DNA of 64,000 bases from Staphylococcus sp. ACRSN (GTDB lineage Bacteria > Bacillota > Bacilli > Staphylococcales > Staphylococcaceae), in assembly GCF_022346615.1 (NCBI RefSeq), contig NZ_JAKRNS010000011.1, positions 1 through 64,000 of the forward strand, given 5' to 3'. Both the position numbers and the translations under genes were made by a program. Below the pieces are notes generated by a model that had not been told where the DNA came from, ran no database searches, and saw only the letters and a program-made list of their open reading frames with translations. Below, one piece after another: positions 1 through 9,736 of the stretch. Position 1 is the stretch's first letter; each line of letters begins with the position of its first letter.

Positions 1-58
1 GTTTTTTATACGGGTTTAAAACCCAAGAGTCCGCACAGTCTACTCCTCTCTACAACTA

Positions 59-107
59 TAAAAAATAGCTGCGAAAAAATCTATCGTCATAGATTTCTTC
101 ACAGCTA
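59..107 (-). terminator. Rho-independent terminator downstream of nrdF
   Basis: On the minus strand an imperfect stem (67-84 with 90-107, loop about 5 nt) is followed by a run of T (positions 65 down to 61). It lies about 130 nt past the nrdF stop and would end the nrdIEF transcript. Positions 1-58 hold nothing I recognise. Confidence 0.7.
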
Positions 108-235
108 ATCTTAGTATGTTTCTTATTGATTTTTATATAACTGTAACTTTCCCAAAGCCTTCTCCAATTCGGATCTGGTATTGATCTATCAATCAACACT
201 GATATAGTTATATACTAATTGCATTACAAAAATGA

Positions 236-1204
236 TTAATCTTCGAAGATAAAATCTTCATCTGTTAATGCTTCTACATTTAAAGCTAGTGTATAACCAT
301 CACCTTTAACTGAGAAGAAATCATGGTTTTTCGTTGTTGTATCTAAAGCATTTTCAATAATTGGATTGAATTCTCTTTCTTCAAAATAAGGTTCAAAGCC
401 AAGGTTTGATAATGCTTTATTTCCATTATAACGTACATAGTTAAGGACATCTTCTGACAAATCAAGTTCATCATATAAAGAATGTGTATATGACACTTCA
501 TTTTTATATAGGTCATCAAGTAATTTATACATTTCCTGATCTGCTTGTTGCTTTTCACTTTCAGACAATTCATTTCTTAAACTTTGTGCATCCATACCTG
601 TAAATACACCATGAATAGATTCATCAAGTAAAATTTTACGGATAATTTCACCTGAAGTCGTCATTCTACCTTGTCCAGCAAGATAAAGTGGATAATAGAA
701 TCCAGAGTAAAATAAGAATGTCTCTAAAAACACACTCGATACACGAGCCATATATTGGTCATAAACCGAAGCTTCTTTACCCCAAAGTTTGTGGTAATTT
801 TCGATGATTTTATCTGATTTATATTTCAAATGCGGTTCTTCAATCACCCATTTATCTAATAGGTAATTGGTTTCACTAGAAGGAAGTAATGTTGTAAAAA
901 TATGTGAATAACTTTTAGCATGGATTTGTTCCATCATTGCCATAAAAGAATATACAGCTTTTTTACGCAAATCAGTTGTATGTAACATGATTAGAGGCAT
1001 ACCATCATCTGCTTGATGTGTATCTAATCCTGTTAACCCAGCCAATGCTTTTTTGAATGCATTCTTCTCTGCTTCAGTTAAAGTTTTCCAACTTGCTATA
1101 TCCTTCGATACTTTAAATTCTGTCTCTACCCACATTTGTGAAATATTTTGTCGCCAAAACATATTTGTCATATCTTCTTGTGTATTCCAATTGACTGCTT
1201 TCAT
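236..1204 (-). CDS. nrdF: Class Ib ribonucleotide reductase, beta (radical) subunit NrdF
   Basis: This is the small subunit of the class Ib enzyme that makes dNTPs from NDPs. It carries the dimetal-tyrosyl radical. At 322 residues it has the usual length. The metal ligand motif DTHQADDGMP lies at 61-70, E92 and H95 sit in MEQIH, and the candidate radical tyrosine is Y99 in SYSHIF. The second ligand set lies in SVFLETFLF and LLDESIHG. It is the last gene of nrdI-nrdE-nrdF, 238 bp downstream of nrdE, a gap that contains a long hairpin. NrdI probably helps assemble its Mn cofactor (family knowledge). Confidence 0.97.
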   Translation of the reverse strand: MKAVNWNTQEDMTNMFWRQNISQMWVETEFKVSKDIASWKTLTEAEKNAFKKALAGLTGLDTHQADDGMPLIMLHTTDLRKKAVYSFMAMMEQIHAKSYSHIFTTLLPSSETNYLLDKWVIEEPHLKYKSDKIIENYHKLWGKEASVYDQYMARVSSVFLETFLFYSGFYYPLYLAGQGRMTTSGEIIRKILLDESIHGVFTGMDAQSLRNELSESEKQQADQEMYKLLDDLYKNEVSYTHSLYDELDLSEDVLNYVRYNGNKALSNLGFEPYFEEREFNPIIENALDTTTKNHDFFSVKGDGYTLALNVEALTDEDFIFED

Positions 1205-1280
1205 TTAGATATTGTCTCCTATTCCAGTATAAATTTATTTTGGGCAGTGATGTAAAATCTTTAAAACATAAGCAAACAAA

Positions 1281-1350
1281 GTTAACAGTCAAATCGTTTT
1301 ATTAAAACCCTCTTTTCGTTTTAATGTACAAATAACGATTGGCTGTTAAC
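1281..1350. repeat. Long inverted repeat between nrdE and nrdF
   Basis: The arms 1281-1298 and 1334-1350 pair with one mismatch and one bulged base (GTTAACAG core). A second short stem (ATTAAAA/TTTTAAT) lies inside. No T-run follows on the minus strand, so it does not look like a standard terminator. It sits in the transcribed spacer of the nrd operon. It may affect mRNA processing or the NrdE:NrdF ratio; that is inference. Confidence 0.6.
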
Positions 1351-1442
1351 ATTAATTTTCAATAAATGATTTAACATTTATCATGCCATGCTTATATCTC
1401 ATTCATTTTGAATTAATCACTGATCGTCGTGTCTTGTTAAAA

Positions 1443-3548
1443 TTAAATTGAGCAACTCGTACATTCTTCAACACTTAATAATTTATTTCTAGTGTAGTAT
1501 AAAGACTTTAATCCTTTATGATGTGCATATACATAGAGTCTAGACAATTCACGTGTAGATATTTCTGAATTTACATAAAGTATCGTTGAAATACCTTGGT
1601 CCACATGCGTTTGAATTGTAGATATTAAATCAATTAACTTCATTTGATCAGTATTAAACGCTGATTTGTAATACCACATAGTTTCAGGTGATAAGAAAGG
1701 CATTGGATAAAATGTTTCTGCATTACCATAAGTACGTCTTTCAATTTGATCAACGATAGGCATAACAGAGCTTGTTGCATTTTGTACATATGAAATACTT
1801 TGTGTTGGTGCAATCGCTAAACGATAAGCGTGGAATAAACCATGCTGTTCAACTTGTTGTTGCAATGCTTTCCAATCTTCTGGTGTAGGAATTTCCAAAC
1901 CGTCAAACAATTTACGTACTTTTTCATATTGTGGTGCAAATGTTTGTGAAGTATAGAATTCAAAGTATTTACCATTAGCGTAATCAGACTGTTCAAAACC
2001 AACATATGTTTCTTGTCGTTCTTTAGCAATTTCCATTGAGCGCTCAATGGAGTAGTAATTCATCATCATAAAGAATATGTTAGCAAAGTCTTTTGCTTCT
2101 TCTGACTCATAACCAATTTTATTTTTAGCTAAATAACCGTGCAAGTTCATAACACCAAGTCCAACTGAATGCAACTCACTATTTGCCTTTTTAACACCTG
2201 GTGCATTTTGAATATCTGCTTCATCACTTACTACTGTTAATGCATCCATACCAGTGTGTACCGAATCTTTAAATTTACCTGATTCCATTACATTTACAAT
2301 ATTAAGTGAACCTAAGTTACATGAAATGTCTCGTTTAATTTCATCTTCTGTACCATAATCATTAATGATTGATGTTTCTTGTAATTGGAAAATTTCAGTA
2401 CATAAGTTACTCATCTTAATTTGACCAATGTTTGAGTTTGCATGCACTTTATTCGCATTATCTTTAAACATTAAATAAGGGTATCCTGATTGTAATTGTG
2501 TTTGTGCTATCATATTTAACATTTCACGTGCATCTTTTTTCTTTTTATCAATATTTGGGTTAGCTACTAATTCATCATAATATTCATCTATATCGATATC
2601 ATCTAGTGTTACACCGTATTCTTTGTAAATTGTATGTGGTGCAAACATATGAAAGTCTTTACCTTCTTTAGCTAAATCAAAGAATTTTGAAGGGACGATT
2701 AAACCAGTTGAAATTGTAGATAGACGTAAATCTTCATCAGCATTTACCTTTTTAGTATCTAAAAATTCTTCAACATCATAGTGGAAGATATTTAAATATA
2801 CAGCACCAGCACCTGGACGTTGCCCTAATTGATCCGCGTAACTAAAACCGCCTTCTAATGATTTTGCTACTGGAAGTACGCCCTTCGCAACACCTTTAAT
2901 GCCTTTTATTGCTTCACCACGTGCACGTAATTTAGACAAGTTAATTGCTACACCGCCACCAATTTTACTTAATTGTTTAGCTGTCGCATCGATAAAGTTG
3001 ATTGAATTTAAGCTATCATCAACTTCTAACAAGAAACATGATACTAACTCACCACGACGTGCGCGTCCTGCATTCAAGAATGTTGGTGTCGCAGGTTGGT
3101 AACGTTGTTCAATCATAGCTGAAATAAATTGCTTAGCTGTTGCCTTATGACCATTAGCAAGATAAAGTGCAACAATTACAACGTGCTGTTTATAATCTTC
3201 TAGATATTGACTTTTATCATTTGTTTTTAATGCGTAATCTTTGAAGAATTTACTTGCTGACATATAGCTAGCAAAATTAAATTCAATTTGCTTAGCAAAG
3301 TCAGTAATTTCTTGAAGATCTGCTTCTGAATATGCTTCAAATACATCAAAATAGAAGTCGTTATCGACGAGGTAGTGTAGGCGTTCTAGTTCACTATCGA
3401 AGTAAATCGTTTTATCCTTTATCTCTTCTAAATAAACAGTTAATGCCTCTTGATCCTTTTCTAAGTTGAAAAAACCATTATCCTTACGCTTGGTAACTTC
3501 ATTATTTAATTCAATATGATTGTATTTCTTCTCGTCTATTATCTTCAT
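1443..3548 (-). CDS. nrdE: Class Ib ribonucleotide reductase, alpha (catalytic) subunit NrdE
   Basis: The large subunit reduces ribonucleoside diphosphates. It has 701 residues from the ATG at 3548, which has AGGTGGGA seven bases upstream. A longer reading that starts 20 codons earlier lacks such a site and would overlap nrdI further. Recognisable parts are [18 protein letters not shown] with a substrate-site cysteine, the [14 protein letters not shown] region, SNLCTEIFQ, and the C-terminal redox pair C696/C699 in ECTSCSI. No N-terminal ATP cone is present, as expected for class Ib. The start lies inside nrdI (38 bp overlap), which suggests translational coupling. Confidence 0.97.
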   Translation of the reverse strand: MKIIDEKKYNHIELNNEVTKRKDNGFFNLEKDQEALTVYLEEIKDKTIYFDSELERLHYLVDNDFYFDVFEAYSEADLQEITDFAKQIEFNFASYMSASKFFKDYALKTNDKSQYLEDYKQHVVIVALYLANGHKATAKQFISAMIEQRYQPATPTFLNAGRARRGELVSCFLLEVDDSLNSINFIDATAKQLSKIGGGVAINLSKLRARGEAIKGIKGVAKGVLPVAKSLEGGFSYADQLGQRPGAGAVYLNIFHYDVEEFLDTKKVNADEDLRLSTISTGLIVPSKFFDLAKEGKDFHMFAPHTIYKEYGVTLDDIDIDEYYDELVANPNIDKKKKDAREMLNMIAQTQLQSGYPYLMFKDNANKVHANSNIGQIKMSNLCTEIFQLQETSIINDYGTEDEIKRDISCNLGSLNIVNVMESGKFKDSVHTGMDALTVVSDEADIQNAPGVKKANSELHSVGLGVMNLHGYLAKNKIGYESEEAKDFANIFFMMMNYYSIERSMEIAKERQETYVGFEQSDYANGKYFEFYTSQTFAPQYEKVRKLFDGLEIPTPEDWKALQQQVEQHGLFHAYRLAIAPTQSISYVQNATSSVMPIVDQIERRTYGNAETFYPMPFLSPETMWYYKSAFNTDQMKLIDLISTIQTHVDQGISTILYVNSEISTRELSRLYVYAHHKGLKSLYYTRNKLLSVEECTSCSI

Positions 3549-3909
3549 TGAAATGTCCCACCTTATCTTTAAATTCGCTAATATCTTCTTTCGTTCCTTG
3601 TACTTCAAACTTCATTAATAAAGGAACATCATATTGTTCAGAGATAGTGCGGCCAGCTTTTGCGAAATTTTGTCCCCAATTTCGATTACCACTTGCTGCA
3701 ACGGCTCTAATCAAGTCTTGGTTTACCTCTAAAAATGATTGAACAGGTTGTGGAATTTCACCAAACCCTATTGTTCCAGTGACCATAATGAACGGTTCAT
3801 CTAATCTTTCCGTGCAATTATTCTGCGTAATTTCCATAGTATTGTTCAATTCTGCTCTGGCAATGAAACGTCTGACATTACCGGAAAATGAAAAATAAAC
3901 AACCTTCAT
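3511..3909 (-). CDS. nrdI: Flavodoxin-like protein NrdI
   Basis: NrdI is a small FMN protein that supplies oxidant for building the Mn(III)2-tyrosyl radical in NrdF (family knowledge). The 132-residue product shows [11 protein letters not shown] near the N terminus (phosphate loop), VTGTIGFGE in the middle and [15 protein letters not shown] further on, all typical of NrdI. I chose the ATG at 3909, with AGGTG five bases upstream. A GTG two codons earlier would overlap that ribosome site. It is the first gene of the operon and its 3' end overlaps nrdE. Confidence 0.96.
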   Translation of the reverse strand: MKVVYFSFSGNVRRFIARAELNNTMEITQNNCTERLDEPFIMVTGTIGFGEIPQPVQSFLEVNQDLIRAVAASGNRNWGQNFAKAGRTISEQYDVPLLMKFEVQGTKEDISEFKDKVGHFNEDNRREEIQSY

Positions 3910-4032
3910 CGGCACACCTACTTTCTATTACTATGATTATCCATATCAATTAGGAAAATCATTATATTTCACCAATTTGTTCACCTAATTTCAATCAAGT
4001 CCATTCTCAACTAATGACCGAGTACTTATAAA

Positions 4033-4048
4033 ACACAATATATAGTAA
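4033..4048. promoter_or_regulatory. NrdR-box-like site (proximal)
   Basis: ACACAATATATAGTAA closely fits the NrdR consensus acaCwAtATaTwGtgt. A weaker neighbour lies at 4055-4070 (core CTACATATAG, one mismatch in ten), 22 bp away centre to centre. Both lie 120-160 bp upstream of nrdI. Confidence 0.5.
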
Positions 4049-4156
4049 TAAAGTAATCTACATATAGTAATGTAAAAATACGTTTAAACAGTATTAATAC
4101 TATATTTGTCATGATTAAGTGCCTAAACCAGTGTTATTTTACTTGAAATTTGGTTT

Positions 4157-4232
4157 ATTATATATAAAGTGACTAGAAACCGAAACACAATATATAGTGT
4201 TTCGGTTCTGTCGTTAATACTATATTATGTGT
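4157..4232 (-). promoter_or_regulatory. nrdI promoter region with an NrdR box pair
   Basis: Box 1 at 4185-4200 reads ACACAATATATAGTGT, a full match to the NrdR consensus, and lies inside a longer palindrome (ACCGAAACAC/GTGTTTCGGT). Box 2 at 4217-4232 (core CTATATTATG) is 32 bp away, the usual three-turn spacing of NrdR pairs. A minus-strand TATAAT at 4157-4162 would place box 1 over the -35 region. The NrdR regulator itself is not in this window. Confidence 0.7.
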
Positions 4233-4239
4233 TTCATTA

Positions 4240-4628
4240 TACATAAGTCAGAAGACGATTAAAAGCCTTTTTATTTGATGAAACTATGACGAAATTTTGA
4301 AAACGGAATGAAAATGGCACCAATTCAACTTTAAATTGATGTCACCTCTCCCAAAAAAATTTTTTCTATTAATTTCGTTCATTTTATTTGATTTTTTTAA
4401 AATTAAGACAAAGCCTTACATACTGTCACTTTGCACATTTCACTAATTTTGTTGTATAAAATATTCAAAAAATTTGATTTACTTCGATAAGTATTAATTT
4501 TAGTCAAATACCACAAAAACAGAACATTTGTTCGCTTTTATATAATATTATATTTCTTCCCTAATTTCAAGTATATATACATGTTCTAAAATTTTATGCT
4601 AATATAGATACGTTAAATTTTTAAAATT
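4240..4628. other. Intergenic AT-rich stretch
   Basis: This is the remainder of the nrdI/DMT-transporter divergent spacer. It contains several A/T runs. I see no convincing gene, riboswitch or operator in it. Confidence 0.5.
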
Positions 4629-4640
4629 GAGGCGATATTA

Positions 4641-5507
4641 TTGAATCCTAAAGTTAAAGGTATCATCGCTATTCTAATTTCTGCAATTGGCTTTAGTTTT
4701 ATGTCTGTGTTCTTCAGATTAGCAGGCGATCTACCTGTATTTCAAAAGTCACTCGCTCGTAATTTGGTAGCTATGTTTATACCTCTCTATTTCATATTTA
4801 AATATAAGCAACCTCTATTTGGTAAATTAAGTAGCCAGCCGTTACTTATATCTAGATCAACACTTGGTTTAATCGGTGTACTACTTAATATCTATGCAAT
4901 CGACCATATGATTTTAAGCGATGCGGATACTTTAATGAAACTTAACCCCTTTTGGACTATATTACTTAGCTTATTTTTCTTAAATGAAAAAGTACGTAAT
5001 TATCAGTTTATTGCTATGTTTGTTGCAATATTTGGGATGTTATTCGTAGTTAAACCTGAGTTTTCATCATCGGTAATTCCGGCAATAGGTGGTTTATTCT
5101 CTGGTATTTTTGCTGCCGCCGCATATACGTGTGTGAGAGCTTTAAGTTCAAAAGAAGCACCTTATACGATTGTTTTCTATTTTTCATTCTTTTCAATCAT
5201 CGTATTAATACCATTTACTATCTTTACTTTTGAACCTATGACATGGATTCAATGCTTATATCTTTTAGGTGCTGGATTAGCAGCAGCTGTTGGCCAAATT
5301 GGTATTACCTTAGCTTATAGTTATGCTCCTGCAAAAGATATATCTATTTTCACTTATGCATCTATTGTTTTTACAGCATTATTTGGTTTTATATTGTTTG
5401 GAGAATCACCAGATTTATATGCTGTTTTAGGTTATATTATCATTATAAGCTCTAGTTATTATATGTTTGAAAAAGCACGCCGACAACCAATTAGTATAAA
5501 AAAATAA
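4641..5507 (+). CDS. DMT-superfamily (EamA) transporter
   Basis: An integral membrane protein of 288 residues with about ten hydrophobic segments in two EamA-like halves (roughly 5-135 and 145-275), typical of drug/metabolite transporters. The substrate is not evident. The start is TTG at 4641 with GAGGCG eight bases upstream. queF follows after 43 bp on the same strand with no terminator between, so the two are probably cotranscribed. That pairing raises the possibility that it carries a deazapurine or related compound, but the family also includes amino-acid and nucleoside exporters, so this is only inference. Confidence 0.85.
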   Translation: MNPKVKGIIAILISAIGFSFMSVFFRLAGDLPVFQKSLARNLVAMFIPLYFIFKYKQPLFGKLSSQPLLISRSTLGLIGVLLNIYAIDHMILSDADTLMKLNPFWTILLSLFFLNEKVRNYQFIAMFVAIFGMLFVVKPEFSSSVIPAIGGLFSGIFAAAAYTCVRALSSKEAPYTIVFYFSFFSIIVLIPFTIFTFEPMTWIQCLYLLGAGLAAAVGQIGITLAYSYAPAKDISIFTYASIVFTALFGFILFGESPDLYAVLGYIIIISSSYYMFEKARRQPISIKK

Positions 5508-5550
5508 CACTAATAAATATTTTTTATGATTAAAAAAGGAGCGATTTTCT

Positions 5551-6051
5551 ATGGCTGAAGGCCGTAACAAAGACGAGTTACAAGATATTACATTACTGGG
5601 CAATCAAAATAATCAATACGATTTCGACTATCGTCCTGATGTATTAGAATCATTTGATAATAAGCACCAAGGCAGAGATTACTTTGTCAAATTCAACTGT
5701 CCTGAGTTCACATCACTTTGTCCTATCACTGGACAGCCCGATTTTGCAACAATATATATTTCTTATATACCAAATGTAAAAATGGTTGAATCTAAATCAT
5801 TAAAACTTTACTTATTTAGTTTTAGAAATCATGGTGACTTTCATGAGGATTGTATGAATATTATTATGAATGATCTTATCGAACTTATGGATCCACATTA
5901 TATAGAAGTTTGGGGCAAATTTACGCCACGTGGTGGAATTTCAATAGATCCTTATACAAACTATGGTCGCCCTAATTCGAAATACGAAAAAATAGCAGAA
6001 CATCGTTTAATGAATCACGATTTATATCCAGAAAAGATAGATAATCGATAA
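5551..6051 (+). CDS. queF: NADPH-dependent 7-cyano-7-deazaguanine reductase QueF
   Basis: QueF reduces preQ0 to preQ1 in queuosine synthesis. The product has 166 residues, the short unimodular (Bacillus-type) form. The catalytic cysteine and aspartate are C57 and D64 in [11 protein letters not shown]. The family motif ESKSLKLY lies near residues 80-87, followed by [10 protein letters not shown]. An AAAAAGGAG ribosome site precedes the ATG. It is separated from queCDE by about 22 kb and has no preQ1 riboswitch of its own. A strong terminator follows. Confidence 0.96.
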   Translation: MAEGRNKDELQDITLLGNQNNQYDFDYRPDVLESFDNKHQGRDYFVKFNCPEFTSLCPITGQPDFATIYISYIPNVKMVESKSLKLYLFSFRNHGDFHEDCMNIIMNDLIELMDPHYIEVWGKFTPRGGISIDPYTNYGRPNSKYEKIAEHRLMNHDLYPEKIDNR

Positions 6052-6066
6052 TAGCTTTTCCTATTT

Positions 6067-6106
6067 AACAGGAATGAAAACACGTCGTTTTCATTCCTGT
6101 TTTTTT
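6067..6106 (+). terminator. Terminator after queF
   Basis: A perfect 15-bp stem (6067-6081 with 6087-6101) with a five-base loop, followed by a T-run. Confidence 0.9.
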
Positions 6107-6175
6107 AATTAACTAATAATACAAATAGTATAATAAATCACTTTCAATTTAATATTGTACAAATAATACATACAC

Positions 6176-6204
6176 TTGTCATTTTTATAAAAACAGTATA
6201 AAAT
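6176..6204 (+). promoter_or_regulatory. Promoter of the first POT transporter gene
   Basis: TTGTCA (6176-6181), a 17-bp spacer and TAAAAT (6199-6204) lie 30 bp upstream of the start codon. The quality is moderate. Confidence 0.45.
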
Positions 6205-6233
6205 TAATCCAACTATAATCGGGGAGGGAATTT

Positions 6234-7748
6234 ATGAGAAAAGTTAGTTATACACACGAAGAAATTATGGAAAGCACACCGCGAACAGGTTTCTTTGGTC
6301 ATCCAAAGGGACTAAGTACTTTATTCTTCACTGAATTTTGGGAGAGATTCAGTTACTATGGTATGAAAGCCATCCTAATCTACTATTTATACTACACAGT
6401 TGCTAAAGGTGGATTTGGACTTGATGAAGCTGTTGCGTTACAAATTGTATCTATTTATGGAACACTTATTTATATGTCCGGTGTTATCGGAGGTTGGATA
6501 GCAGATAGAATTACCGGGACGCAAAACGCCGTCTTTTATGGTGGATTTTTAATTATGGTTGGACATATCTTATTATCCTTGCCTAATAATTTAACATTAG
6601 TCATGGTCGCACTTGCTGTTATTATCGCAGGTACAGGCTTATTAAAGCCAAATATATCAACCACTGTCGGAGAGCTTTATGACCGAAATGATGTCAGAAG
6701 AGATGCTGCATTTACATTATTCTATATGGGAATCAATTTAGGTAGTCTATTAGCACCATTAATCACTGGCTATTTACAAACAAGAATTAGTTTCCATGCA
6801 GGTTTTTTAGCTGCTGCCATAGGAATGTTTTGTGGTTTAGTTGTCTACATGATCAAACGCAAAAAGAATCTTGGTTTAGCTGGACGCAATGTACCTAATC
6901 CATTAACTAAACCCGAAATAAAGAAATTTGTACTGATTACTCTCGGCGTAATTGTATTGTTTTTAATTTATTTATTCGTTTTACATTTAAACAATGCATT
7001 ATCGTTAGAAAACTTTAGCCTATTAGTAACAATCTTAGGTATTGTTTTACCAATATATATTTTCTTAAATATGATATTGAGTAAGGATGTTACAAAAGAT
7101 GAACGTGCAAGAATTTATAGTTACATACCACTCTATATTACATCAGTTGCGTTTTGGATGATTCAAGAACAAGGTTCTACAATATTAGCAAGTTTTGCCG
7201 ATAAAAAGACACAACTTGAAATGTCTGTATTAACTGGAGGTTTAATTGACTTCTCAATCCCAGCATCATGGGCACAGTCATTAAATCCAATTTTCATTGT
7301 TTTGTTAGCACCAGTTTTTGCCACTTTATGGCTCAAACTTGGTAAACATAATCCACCTACAGTGCATAAATTCGCATATGGTGTTATCGTAGCTGGTTTA
7401 TCATATCTTGTAATGATTATTCCGTTAGCCTCTGGACAATCACTTGTTAACCCATTATGGCTTGTACTTAGTTTCTTCTTAATTACAATCGGAGAATTAT
7501 GTATCTCACCTGTTGGATTATCTACGACAACAAAGCTAGCACCGATTGCCTTTACAGCTAGAATGATGAGTCTATGGATGTTGAGTAATGCTACTGCACA
7601 AGGACTTAATTCACAATTAGTAGTTGTTTATACAAAGATTAATCAAAGTGATTATTTCATGTACTCAGGACTTGTAGCAGTCTTTATCGGCATCATTTTA
7701 CTATTCATTTCACCTATTGTGAAACGTGCGATGAAAGGTGTTTATTAA
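6234..7748 (+). CDS. dtpT: POT/PTR2-family proton-coupled di/tripeptide transporter
   Basis: A membrane symporter of 504 residues with about 14 hydrophobic segments. The N-terminal signature GFFGHPKGLS is followed by ExxERFSYYG (TEFWERFSYYGM), the proton/peptide-coupling motif of the POT family. A GIINGG-like region and INLGSLLAPLI match PTR2 proteins. The ATG is preceded by GGGGAGGG. A second, similar gene lies downstream (8220-9725); the shared motifs indicate an old duplication. The assignment to DtpT is by family, and the exact peptide range cannot be read. Confidence 0.92.
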   Translation: MRKVSYTHEEIMESTPRTGFFGHPKGLSTLFFTEFWERFSYYGMKAILIYYLYYTVAKGGFGLDEAVALQIVSIYGTLIYMSGVIGGWIADRITGTQNAVFYGGFLIMVGHILLSLPNNLTLVMVALAVIIAGTGLLKPNISTTVGELYDRNDVRRDAAFTLFYMGINLGSLLAPLITGYLQTRISFHAGFLAAAIGMFCGLVVYMIKRKKNLGLAGRNVPNPLTKPEIKKFVLITLGVIVLFLIYLFVLHLNNALSLENFSLLVTILGIVLPIYIFLNMILSKDVTKDERARIYSYIPLYITSVAFWMIQEQGSTILASFADKKTQLEMSVLTGGLIDFSIPASWAQSLNPIFIVLLAPVFATLWLKLGKHNPPTVHKFAYGVIVAGLSYLVMIIPLASGQSLVNPLWLVLSFFLITIGELCISPVGLSTTTKLAPIAFTARMMSLWMLSNATAQGLNSQLVVVYTKINQSDYFMYSGLVAVFIGIILLFISPIVKRAMKGVY

Positions 7749-7833
7749 ACCAAATAGACGCGGTTTTTATTATTTATACTATAATTAATTTTAAGTTAGG
7801 AGTCTGGTGCATAAACCTCCATTCTCAAAATAA

Positions 7834-7866
7834 GGGAGCAAATCCGTAAAAGGTTTGCTCTCTTTT
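7834..7866 (+). terminator. Terminator after the first POT gene
   Basis: A GAGCAAATCC/GGTTTGCTC stem with one bulge, followed by TCTTTTATAT. It resembles the hairpin at 31601-31633 in both stem and flanks, so it may belong to a repeated terminator type. Confidence 0.65.
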
Positions 7867-8107
7867 ATATTCAAAACCATACTATCTTGAATATGCTTGT
7901 TCGCCTCGGAAATATTGCTATCTTATAGTTTCTTACTTATACAACTCCCCCACACGTCAGTACATTAAAAAATCGGTATGATATCTTATCAATTATTGAA
8001 AATATCAAACCTTTCATATAATAAAATAATCACCATACTAAAAATAATTATGTATAACTTTGTTTCAAACACTCTAGTGACATACAATTATATCAAAATA
8101 TTATGTG

Positions 8108-8139
8108 AATATTCAGAATATTGTTATTTTGAGAATATT
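8108..8139. promoter_or_regulatory. Two CodY-like boxes
   Basis: AATATTCAGAATATT (8108-8122) is a perfect palindrome that differs from the CodY consensus AATTTTCWGAAAATT at two of 15 positions. A second copy at 8125-8139 has three mismatches. They lie just upstream of a good promoter for a peptide transporter gene, a class of target CodY is known to repress. Confidence 0.6.
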
Positions 8140-8140
8140 A

Positions 8141-8169
8141 TTGCAATTCAATAATATTAGGAGTAAAAT
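8141..8169 (+). promoter_or_regulatory. Promoter of the second POT transporter gene
   Basis: TTGCAA (8141-8146), a 17-bp spacer and TAAAAT (8164-8169). The transcript would start about 45 bp before the ATG at 8220. Confidence 0.55.
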
Positions 8170-8219
8170 CTTTTTTATACATTTTTTTATTGGGAGCTAG
8201 AAAGGACGGGGAATGTTTT

Positions 8220-9725
8220 ATGCAAAACCAAACAACCCATGAGCAAGACGCACAATCTATCCCACAAAAAGGCTTTTTTGGACATCCAAAAGGTCTAGGT
8301 GTTCTATTTTTTGTAGAATTTTGGGAAAGATTTAGTTACTATGGCATGCGTGCCTTGCTTATTTTTTATATGTATTTTGCTATCAAAGATGGTGGCTTAG
8401 GTATGGACAAAGGCACTGCACAATCGGTAATGGCTGTGTACGGTGCATTGATTTATATGACATCAGTATTAGGTGGATGGATTGCTGATAGAGTGACAGG
8501 GACACGTTCAGCAACACTTATTGGTGGTATATTGATAATTATAGGTCATATATTCCTAAGTTTACCGTTAGACATCGTTGGACTATTTATTTCGATGTTC
8601 TTTATCATTGTAGGTTCAGGTCTGATGAAACCGAATATTTCAAATATTGTTGGTAGACTTTATCCTGAAAACGACGTAAGACTTGATGCAGGATTTGTAA
8701 TTTTCTACATGTCAGTCAATATGGGCGGACTCATATCACCACTCATATTAAATCATTTTGTTGGAACTGCTAATTTCCATGGAGGGTTCTTAATTGCTGC
8801 AATAGGAATGGCGCTAGGACTTATATGGTACGTGTTATTCAACAAAAAGAATCTTGGTACAATTGGATCGAAAGCTTCAAATCCATTAACTCAAAGTGAG
8901 AAAAAGAAATATGGTTTAATATTTGCGATTGCGATTATTATCATAGCAGCAGTATTAATCATCACTGGATTAACAGGTACTTTATCATTTAACATTATTA
9001 GTACAGCAGTACTTGTGTTAGGTGTAGCTTTACCTATCATTTATTTTACTATCATGATACGCAGTAAAGATGTAACAGATGACGAACGTTCAAGAGTTAT
9101 TGCCTTTATACCATTGTTTATACTTGGAGTATTATTCTGGTCAATTCAAGAACAAGGCGCCAACGTGCTAAATTTATATGCATTCGAAAGTAGTGACATG
9201 AAATTAAATTTATTTGGATGGAAATCTGATTTTGGACCGGCACTATTCCAATCAATTAATCCATTGTTCATCGTTCTACTAGCACCAGTTATTTCTATAA
9301 TTTGGGCTAAAATGGCAAGACGCCAACCAAGCTTACCTACTAAATTTGTTTTGGGAGCATTTTTAGCAGGTGCATCATATATCATGATTGGCTTAATTGG
9401 TCATTCAGCAGGTGCATCAAACATTAGTGTAAACTGGGTTATTTTATCGTATATCATTTGTGTTATTGGTGAGTTATGCTTATCTCCTACCGGCAATAGC
9501 GCGGCAGTAAAATTAGCACCTAAAGCATTTAATGCGCAAATGATGAGCTTATGGTTGTTAACAAACGCCTGTGCTCAAGCAATCAATGGTTCACTCGTGC
9601 ATTTGATTGAACCTTTAGGTTATAAAAATTACTTTCTATTCTTAGGTGCAATTGCAATTATCGTTAGTGTAATTATTCTAGCTTTTGTGCCTAAAATTGT
9701 TAAAGGTATGCGAGGAATTAAATAA
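8220..9725 (+). CDS. POT/PTR2-family di/tripeptide transporter (second copy)
   Basis: This has 501 residues from the ATG at 8220, chosen because GGGGA lies seven bases upstream. A TTG ten codons earlier has no ribosome site. It shares GFFGHPKGLG, the EFWERFSYYGM motif and the overall membrane layout with the gene at 6234. It differs in the region around residues 300-330, where the two proteins diverge most. Transcription seems to be independent, since a hairpin and its own promoter precede it. CodY-like boxes suggest repression in amino-acid-rich conditions. Substrate differences between the two copies are unknown. Confidence 0.92.
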   Translation: MQNQTTHEQDAQSIPQKGFFGHPKGLGVLFFVEFWERFSYYGMRALLIFYMYFAIKDGGLGMDKGTAQSVMAVYGALIYMTSVLGGWIADRVTGTRSATLIGGILIIIGHIFLSLPLDIVGLFISMFFIIVGSGLMKPNISNIVGRLYPENDVRLDAGFVIFYMSVNMGGLISPLILNHFVGTANFHGGFLIAAIGMALGLIWYVLFNKKNLGTIGSKASNPLTQSEKKKYGLIFAIAIIIIAAVLIITGLTGTLSFNIISTAVLVLGVALPIIYFTIMIRSKDVTDDERSRVIAFIPLFILGVLFWSIQEQGANVLNLYAFESSDMKLNLFGWKSDFGPALFQSINPLFIVLLAPVISIIWAKMARRQPSLPTKFVLGAFLAGASYIMIGLIGHSAGASNISVNWVILSYIICVIGELCLSPTGNSAAVKLAPKAFNAQMMSLWLLTNACAQAINGSLVHLIEPLGYKNYFLFLGAIAIIVSVIILAFVPKIVKGMRGIK

Positions 9726-9736
9726 TTGTTAAACTA

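Noticed and set aside
4097-4112. Additional NrdR box near ATACTATATTTGTCAT
   Set aside because: The C and G of the core are eight rather than nine bases apart and the right half does not match.
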